In this document: piece by piece, positions 7,480 through 11,107 of the stretch
How the letters are laid out: every line of letters starts with the position of its first letter
Numbering within the stretch: position 1 is the first letter of the stretch
Program-made: the position numbers and the translations under genes
Assembly: GCA_016650415.1 (NCBI GenBank)
Contig: JAENVU010000081.1
Coordinates: 1 to 11,107, forward strand
Direction of reading: 5' to 3'
DNA: 11,107 nucleotides
DNA from: Acidimicrobiia bacterium
GTDB lineage: Bacteria > Actinomycetota > Acidimicrobiia > IMCC26256 > JAENVU01
The notes under the pieces: model-generated
Told to the model about the DNA's origin: nothing
Database searches by the model: none
Seen by the model: the letters and a program-made list of their open reading frames with translations, nothing else

Positions 7480-7485
7480 TAGACT
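7480..7485 (+). promoter_or_regulatory. Putative -10 box (TAGACT) for leaderless DUF2342 transcript
   Basis: TAGACT is followed by six bases and then the GTG start at 7492, with no Shine-Dalgarno sequence. It lies in the 21-bp gap between divergent start codons, so any -35 would fall inside the 5' end of the SDR gene. None is obvious. Confidence 0.5.
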
Positions 7486-7491
7486 GACCGC

Positions 7492-8775
7492 GTGGCCGAT
7501 GATCCTCAAGCTGGAGACGACTCCGAGCCGATCAACCCGTTCGGAGCACTGGGTTTGCCCTTCGACCTCTCTCAGGTCGACATGGCCGAGGCCATGCGGA
7601 TCCTCCAGTCCCCCGGGCCGCTGAACTGGGAAATCGCGCGCCAGGTCGCGGAACAGGTCGCGCTGGAAGACAGTGCCGACGAAGCGATCGCCGATGCGAC
7701 CCGGCTCGAACTTGCCGAACTCGCGCACACCGCCGCCGGGCCCGTCGTGACCGAAACCGGGCTCGACGACGTGCTGATCCTCCCCGTCGAGATCGTGGAC
7801 CGGCGCACGTGGGCTCGCCGCCACCTCGAAGGGCTCCGGCCGGTGCTGGAGACCCTTGCCGTCACCATGCAGGACGCGATGGCGGCCGACCTCGAAGACG
7901 CGGACGACACCGAAGTCGAAGCTGCGACCGCGGGAGTCCTCGGGTTGCCCTTGGGCGCCGACGGGATGCGCGGCTTGATGGGGATGCTCGGTCCGCTGCT
8001 CCTCGGCGCGCAGACCGGATCGATGATCGGCTACCTCGCGCAGTACGCGCTCGGAAGTTTCGACCTGCCGCTGCCATCGGTCGACTCGCCCACCATCACG
8101 TTCGTCGCGCCGAACATCGATCGGTTCGCGACCGAGTGGTCCATCGAGCCGCGTGATGTCCGGACCGCAGTCGCGATCGCGGAGACCGTGCGGGCGGCCC
8201 AGCGCAGCCGCCCGTGGGTGCGGGATCGGCTCGTCGCCATCGCCAAGGAGTACGTCGGTGCGTTCGAGCTCGACCCCCGCGCCTTCGACGCGGCGTTCGG
8301 CGACGTCGACCCGACCGACGCCGATGCGATGGCCCAACTCGCGCAGCGCCCTGATGTCCTCCTGGGCGCGCTGCGGAGCGAAGCCCAGCGCGCGATCCTC
8401 GAACGGAACCAGCAGTTCACGATGGTGCTCGAGGGTCACGCCGACCTCGTCACCGAACGCATCGGTTCGCACCTCATCACCGACTACCCGCGCATCCACG
8501 AGGCGCTCCGCCGCCATCACGTCGAACGCGGCGAGGCCGGCCGGTTCGTGGAAGGCATGCTCGGCGTCGAACTCGACCGCGATCACTACGAACGCGGACA
8601 AGCGTTCTGCGCCGGCGTCGTCGAACGCGCCGGCATGGCCGGACTGAATCGAATCTGGGACGGTCCGGCGTGCCTGCCGACGCCGAACGAGTTGGAGGCT
8701 CCTGGTCTCTGGTTGGCCCGGATCGATCTCTCGGACCTCGACGAACCCGGTGCGGGTCCTCCCCCGGCTTCCTGA
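7492..8775 (+). CDS. DUF2342 zinc-metalloprotease-like protein lacking the HExxH motif
   Basis: The 427-residue protein matches the actinobacterial DUF2342 family, often annotated as zinc-dependent metalloprotease or F420-biosynthesis-associated. Family landmarks are NPFGALGLPFD (15-25), a Gly/Met/Leu-rich helical stretch at 157-190 (GLMGMLGPLLLGAQTGSMIG), PNIDRFATEWSIEP (207-220), TMVLEGHADLVTERIG (310-325), a tail resembling LGxxLxxxxYxxGxxFxxxVxxRxGMAGxNRxW (357-389) and LPTPNELEAPGLWLARI (395-411). At the zinc site expected just before PWVRDRL, the sequence is AETVR (230-234): both His of HExxH are replaced, by Ala and Arg. The downstream Glu (E314) remains. The protein probably does not bind zinc in the usual way. 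GTG 7492 is set by the TAGACT box. The dehydrogenase gene follows 11 bp later. The family is firm; function is unknown. Confidence 0.82.
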   Translation: MADDPQAGDDSEPINPFGALGLPFDLSQVDMAEAMRILQSPGPLNWEIARQVAEQVALEDSADEAIADATRLELAELAHTAAGPVVTETGLDDVLILPVEIVDRRTWARRHLEGLRPVLETLAVTMQDAMAADLEDADDTEVEAATAGVLGLPLGADGMRGLMGMLGPLLLGAQTGSMIGYLAQYALGSFDLPLPSVDSPTITFVAPNIDRFATEWSIEPRDVRTAVAIAETVRAAQRSRPWVRDRLVAIAKEYVGAFELDPRAFDAAFGDVDPTDADAMAQLAQRPDVLLGALRSEAQRAILERNQQFTMVLEGHADLVTERIGSHLITDYPRIHEALRRHHVERGEAGRFVEGMLGVELDRDHYERGQAFCAGVVERAGMAGLNRIWDGPACLPTPNELEAPGLWLARIDLSDLDEPGAGPPPAS

Positions 8776-8780
8776 AAGGA
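8775..8780 (+). promoter_or_regulatory. Ribosome-binding site of the 3-hydroxyacyl-CoA dehydrogenase gene
   Basis: AAAGGA overlaps the last base of the DUF2342 stop codon and lies 6 bases before the ATG at 8787. It is the strongest Shine-Dalgarno sequence in the window and fixes this start over upstream in-frame starts such as 8670. Confidence 0.8.
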
Positions 8781-8786
8781 ACCGCA

Positions 8787-9527
8787 ATGAGCATCGAAAA
8801 GATCGGGGTCCTGGGCGCGGGCGTCATGGGCGGCGGGATCGCCCAGGTGTGCGCGACCGCCGGGTACGAGGTCGTCGTCTACGACATCGACCCCGCCGCA
8901 CTCACCGCCGGGCATGAGCACGCCACGACCGGACGGTTCGGTCTCGACTCCGGCGTCGAACGGGGCAAGCTGACCAGGGAGGAAGCCGATGCCGCGGCCG
9001 CCCGCCTGGTCTTCACCGAGTCGTTCGCCGACGCGGCCGCGACCGACCTCGTGGTCGAGGCCGTCCCCGAACGGCTCGACCTCAAGATCCGCGTCTTCCG
9101 CGACCTCGATGCCGCCGCGCCCGAGCACACGATCCTGTGCTCGAACTCGTCGGGGTTCCCGATTCAGGCCATCGGCGCGGCCACGAACCGACCCGAGCTG
9201 GTCTGCGGATGGCACTGGGCCTCACCCGCGCCGGTGATGAAACTGGCAGAGATCGTGCGCACGCGGGCAACGAGTGACGCGACCGTCGAGACCGTCCGAG
9301 AGGTCGCCGCTCGATGCGGGAAGCACCCCGTCGTCGTGCAGGACACCGCAATGGCGTGGGGATACGTCGCCAACCGCGTCTATTTCGCCATGATCGCGGA
9401 AGCCCAGAAGGTCGTGAACGAAGGGATTGCGACCGCCGACGAGGTGGACCAACTCATGATGGACTGCTATCGCTGGCCATCCGGTCCGTTCGGCATGGTC
9501 AAAGGCGCCGGATCCGGCTGGAGCTGA
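8787..9527 (+). CDS. 3-hydroxyacyl-CoA dehydrogenase, short C-terminus
   Basis: This NAD-dependent enzyme oxidises (3S)-3-hydroxyacyl-CoA to 3-ketoacyl-CoA in beta-oxidation or related CoA pathways in the cytoplasm. The 246-residue protein has the NAD motif VLGAGVMGGGIAQ (8-20), acidic YDIDP (32-36), VVEAVPERLDLK (89-100), CSNSSG (118-123), GWHWASPAPVMKLAEIV (141-157) and GYVANRVYF (192-200). S121, H143, E155 and N196 match the family's catalytic Ser, His, Glu and Asn. The protein ends at GPFGMVKGAGSGWS, whereas typical members of about 280-290 residues continue for roughly 40 more through a GRKTGRGFYDY-like tail. The catalytic core is complete, so it may be a naturally short subfamily. Only 19 bp separate its stop from the convergent Eis-type gene, so no lost tail is hidden downstream. 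It is probably co-transcribed with the DUF2342 gene. Confidence 0.88.
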   Translation: MSIEKIGVLGAGVMGGGIAQVCATAGYEVVVYDIDPAALTAGHEHATTGRFGLDSGVERGKLTREEADAAAARLVFTESFADAAATDLVVEAVPERLDLKIRVFRDLDAAAPEHTILCSNSSGFPIQAIGAATNRPELVCGWHWASPAPVMKLAEIVRTRATSDATVETVREVAARCGKHPVVVQDTAMAWGYVANRVYFAMIAEAQKVVNEGIATADEVDQLMMDCYRWPSGPFGMVKGAGSGWS

Positions 9528-9546
9528 CCGCCCATCCCGCTCCGGT

Positions 9547-10767
9547 TCAGAACCAGGTGAACGCGAAGGGTTCGCGTTCGGCCCGGAAGAGTGCATCCGC
9601 GGTCTCGATCGCCGCGGCATTCGAGGCCGCCATCTGCTGTGCCCGAATCAGCACGCTCGGCGGCACTCCGCCGAGCGAGATCGCGCCGAGCGCTCCGGCA
9701 CTCATCACCAGGTCGGGATCGCGGTCGGTTCGAACGCACGTCGTCGTTCCGGGGCGGGAGGTGATCCGGAATCGACCGGCGGTCGCTTCCAGTTCGATGA
9801 AGGGATCCGTGACCTCGATGACGATGTCACCAGCCTGCGCGTAGGTGCGCGCGGCAAGGAATCGCTCGGTGTCGACCGGACGCAGCCAGAGGAAATCGCG
9901 TACGCCCTCGGTCCGGCACTGCCGCGGATCCGACAGCAACCACGGCAGCGACGTGTCGAGCGGCGTGTTCCAGGCCCGTATCGCCACGGTCTGATCGATG
10001 TGCAGCAGGTAGTTCCACAAGGCGTGCTCGGCTTCGGGCGACGCGGCGACGAAGTCGCGCACTTCGACGACCTTCTCCGTATGGCCGGCCGTCCACTCGC
10101 CGGTCAGGGCATACAACGCATACCCCTCGGGTTGTCCGTCGACCTCGTACACGACGTCGAATCGTCGGCGCGGTGCGATCCACTCCGGTGGCGCCCACTC
10201 GACCGGCCACCAGGCCTCCGGCCTCGACACTGCACCCACGCGGTCGCGTCGCACTCGATCGAAGAGCGGACGGGCGAGTTCGATGCCGACCTCGGGTTCG
10301 ACCATCCGTACGGCGCCCCGAGTCTGTGGTCGCACCAACTCGGTGAGATGGCGCTGGATCGCAACGGACGCGATACGAGTGGCGATCCCGTATCCGAAGC
10401 GGGAGTAGATACCACCTTCGGAGGCGGTCAAGATCGAGACGACGTCGCCCCGATCGCAGCTGTCGAGCAGCAACCACCGCATGATCTGACGTAGCAACCC
10501 CCGGCGACGATGCGTCGGCCGCGTCGTGATGGCACTCACCGCGCCGGCGGTCACCGTCGCACCACCCGGCACGGTCAGTTCCATGGTGTAGTTCCGTCCC
10601 GTCGCGACGAAGTCGTCGCCGTCGACCGCGACGACCGCGCGATCGACCTCGGCGTCCACCCATGCACCGGGGGCGGGCGGTTCCCAGCGATCGCCGAAGC
10701 CGTAGCCGGCCGCGTGGACGAACCGCGCGACCTCGGTGTCGGCAATGGTCCGGACGCTCGTCTCCAC
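9547..10767 (-). CDS. Eis-type GNAT N-acetyltransferase
   Basis: Eis proteins transfer acetyl from acetyl-CoA to amines, including aminoglycosides and protein lysines in mycobacteria; the natural substrate here is unknown. The 406-residue length fits the three-part Eis architecture: an N-terminal GNAT domain, a second degenerate GNAT domain and an SCP2-like C-terminal domain. The acetyl-CoA loop is VSAITTRPTHRRRGLLRQIM (77-96). EGGIYSRFGYGIA (117-129) contains Y126, which corresponds to the general-acid Tyr of the family. The protein ends in FTWF, so its terminal carboxylate is an aromatic residue as in Eis, where it acts in catalysis. The start is GTG at 10767, 9 bp after the stop of the MFS transporter gene, so the two are probably co-transcribed. 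No Shine-Dalgarno sequence is evident. Function by family is good; specificity is not readable. Confidence 0.88.
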   Translation of the reverse strand: METSVRTIADTEVARFVHAAGYGFGDRWEPPAPGAWVDAEVDRAVVAVDGDDFVATGRNYTMELTVPGGATVTAGAVSAITTRPTHRRRGLLRQIMRWLLLDSCDRGDVVSILTASEGGIYSRFGYGIATRIASVAIQRHLTELVRPQTRGAVRMVEPEVGIELARPLFDRVRRDRVGAVSRPEAWWPVEWAPPEWIAPRRRFDVVYEVDGQPEGYALYALTGEWTAGHTEKVVEVRDFVAASPEAEHALWNYLLHIDQTVAIRAWNTPLDTSLPWLLSDPRQCRTEGVRDFLWLRPVDTERFLAARTYAQAGDIVIEVTDPFIELEATAGRFRITSRPGTTTCVRTDRDPDLVMSAGALGAISLGGVPPSVLIRAQQMAASNAAAIETADALFRAEREPFAFTWF

Positions 10768-10776
10768 AGGACCGGT

Positions 10777-11107
10777 CTAGTCGTCAGGTCCCGCGGCGGG
10801 ATCGGCATTTCCTGAATCGTCGGATCCCATCCGATCCTGTTCGGCGCGAGATCGGAGGCCGGCCACGTAGGACAGCCCGGCAAAGAACAACACCAACGCC
10901 AGGACGAAGAACCCCCACCGCCGATCCAAGACGTTCAGCAGCGCGACGGGAATCAACGCGCCGGCAACCCAACTGAGCTGGAATCGAGTCTCGAAGCGGG
11001 CGAACGCTCGCCCGCGTAGGTGCTCCGGCCCGTCGCGATGGACCAGGCTGTCGAACGCGATGCGGCCCGCCGCCGTTCCCGCAGCCACGGTGAACCCGAT
11101 CGCGATG
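10777..11107 (-). CDS. MFS-type transporter, C-terminal part only
   Basis: Only the last 109 residues are in the window; the gene continues past base 11107. Visible are TVAAGTAAGRIAFDSLVHRD, the arginine-rich loop HLRGRAFARFETRFQLSW and two hydrophobic helices (VAGALIPVALL and WGFFVLALVLFFAGLSYVAGL). A soluble acidic tail of about 25 residues ends at TAG 10777. The RGRAFARFETRFQ loop between helices is typical of actinobacterial major facilitator proteins. It precedes the Eis-type gene by 9 bp on the same strand. Substrate and direction of transport cannot be read from this fragment. Confidence 0.75.
   Translation of the reverse strand, partial: IAIGFTVAAGTAAGRIAFDSLVHRDGPEHLRGRAFARFETRFQLSWVAGALIPVALLNVLDRRWGFFVLALVLFFAGLSYVAGLRSRAEQDRMGSDDSGNADPAAGPDD

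Noticed and set aside
6427..8787. A 786-codon open frame on the minus strand running through the DUF2342 gene into the SDR gene
   Set aside because: The upstream 439 codons are antisense to a clear DUF2342 gene and have low-complexity, Arg/Asp/Glu-rich composition. Such long shadow frames are expected at this G+C content. The SDR protein starts at ATG 7470.
10770..10777. 8-bp palindrome GACCGGTC between the transporter stop and the Eis-type start, with TAGACC as a possible -10 box
   Set aside because: The last T of the -10 pattern is missing and the TAG is the transporter's stop codon. Short palindromes are frequent in this composition.

Overview
The window is a gene-dense, very G+C-rich stretch of bacterial chromosome. 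Codon third positions are almost all G or C, and the families present are a class E sortase, a YlbL-type PDZ protein, an Eis-type acetyltransferase, a DUF2342 protein and an HtrA-like protein with a WIHPSEL-type N-terminal motif. Together they point to Actinomycetota. A MreB in this setting makes the class Acidimicrobiia the likeliest guess; this is inference from gene content, not a search result. No tRNA, rRNA, CRISPR array, insertion sequence, phage gene or attachment site was seen.

Layout. Positions 1-1558 (minus strand) hold a class E sortase followed by a YlbL-like PDZ protein cut by the window edge, so this is an envelope-protein region. A HEAT-repeat protein on the plus strand (about 1543-2337) starts head to head with the sortase gene and meets mreB tail to tail. 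Positions 2315-3980 (minus) form a tight unit: moaE, then a 56-residue membrane protein, then mreB. The gaps are 3 bp and -8 bp. The small gene has no ATG start and is easily missed. mreB appears to start at a CTG that overlaps the stop of the small gene. Plus-strand genes follow: a membrane-anchored HtrA-like PDZ protein with no catalytic triad (4052-5269) and a fused AhbA-AhbB siroheme decarboxylase (5319-6368). Next is an SDR-fold epimerase-like protein (minus, 6427-7470). It is divergent, across only 21 bp, from a DUF2342 metalloprotease-like gene (7492-8775), which is followed by a 3-hydroxyacyl-CoA dehydrogenase (8787-9527). The right end (minus) has the tail of an MFS transporter followed by an Eis-type GNAT acetyltransferase.

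How the genes relate. Most are housekeeping genes: cell-wall and surface protein handling, cell shape, molybdenum cofactor, heme/siroheme chemistry and fatty-acid oxidation. I see no clear multi-gene new system. Two features stand out. Several proteins keep an enzyme fold but lack the family's usual catalytic residues: the HtrA-like protein (all three triad positions), the DUF2342 protein (HExxH) and the SDR protein (YxxxK). MreB has Gln at its usual catalytic Glu. Also, several starts have a TANNNT box 6-7 bases upstream and no Shine-Dalgarno sequence, which suggests leaderless transcripts. This moves the likely moaE start three codons downstream.

All stretches between genes are shorter than 100 bases.
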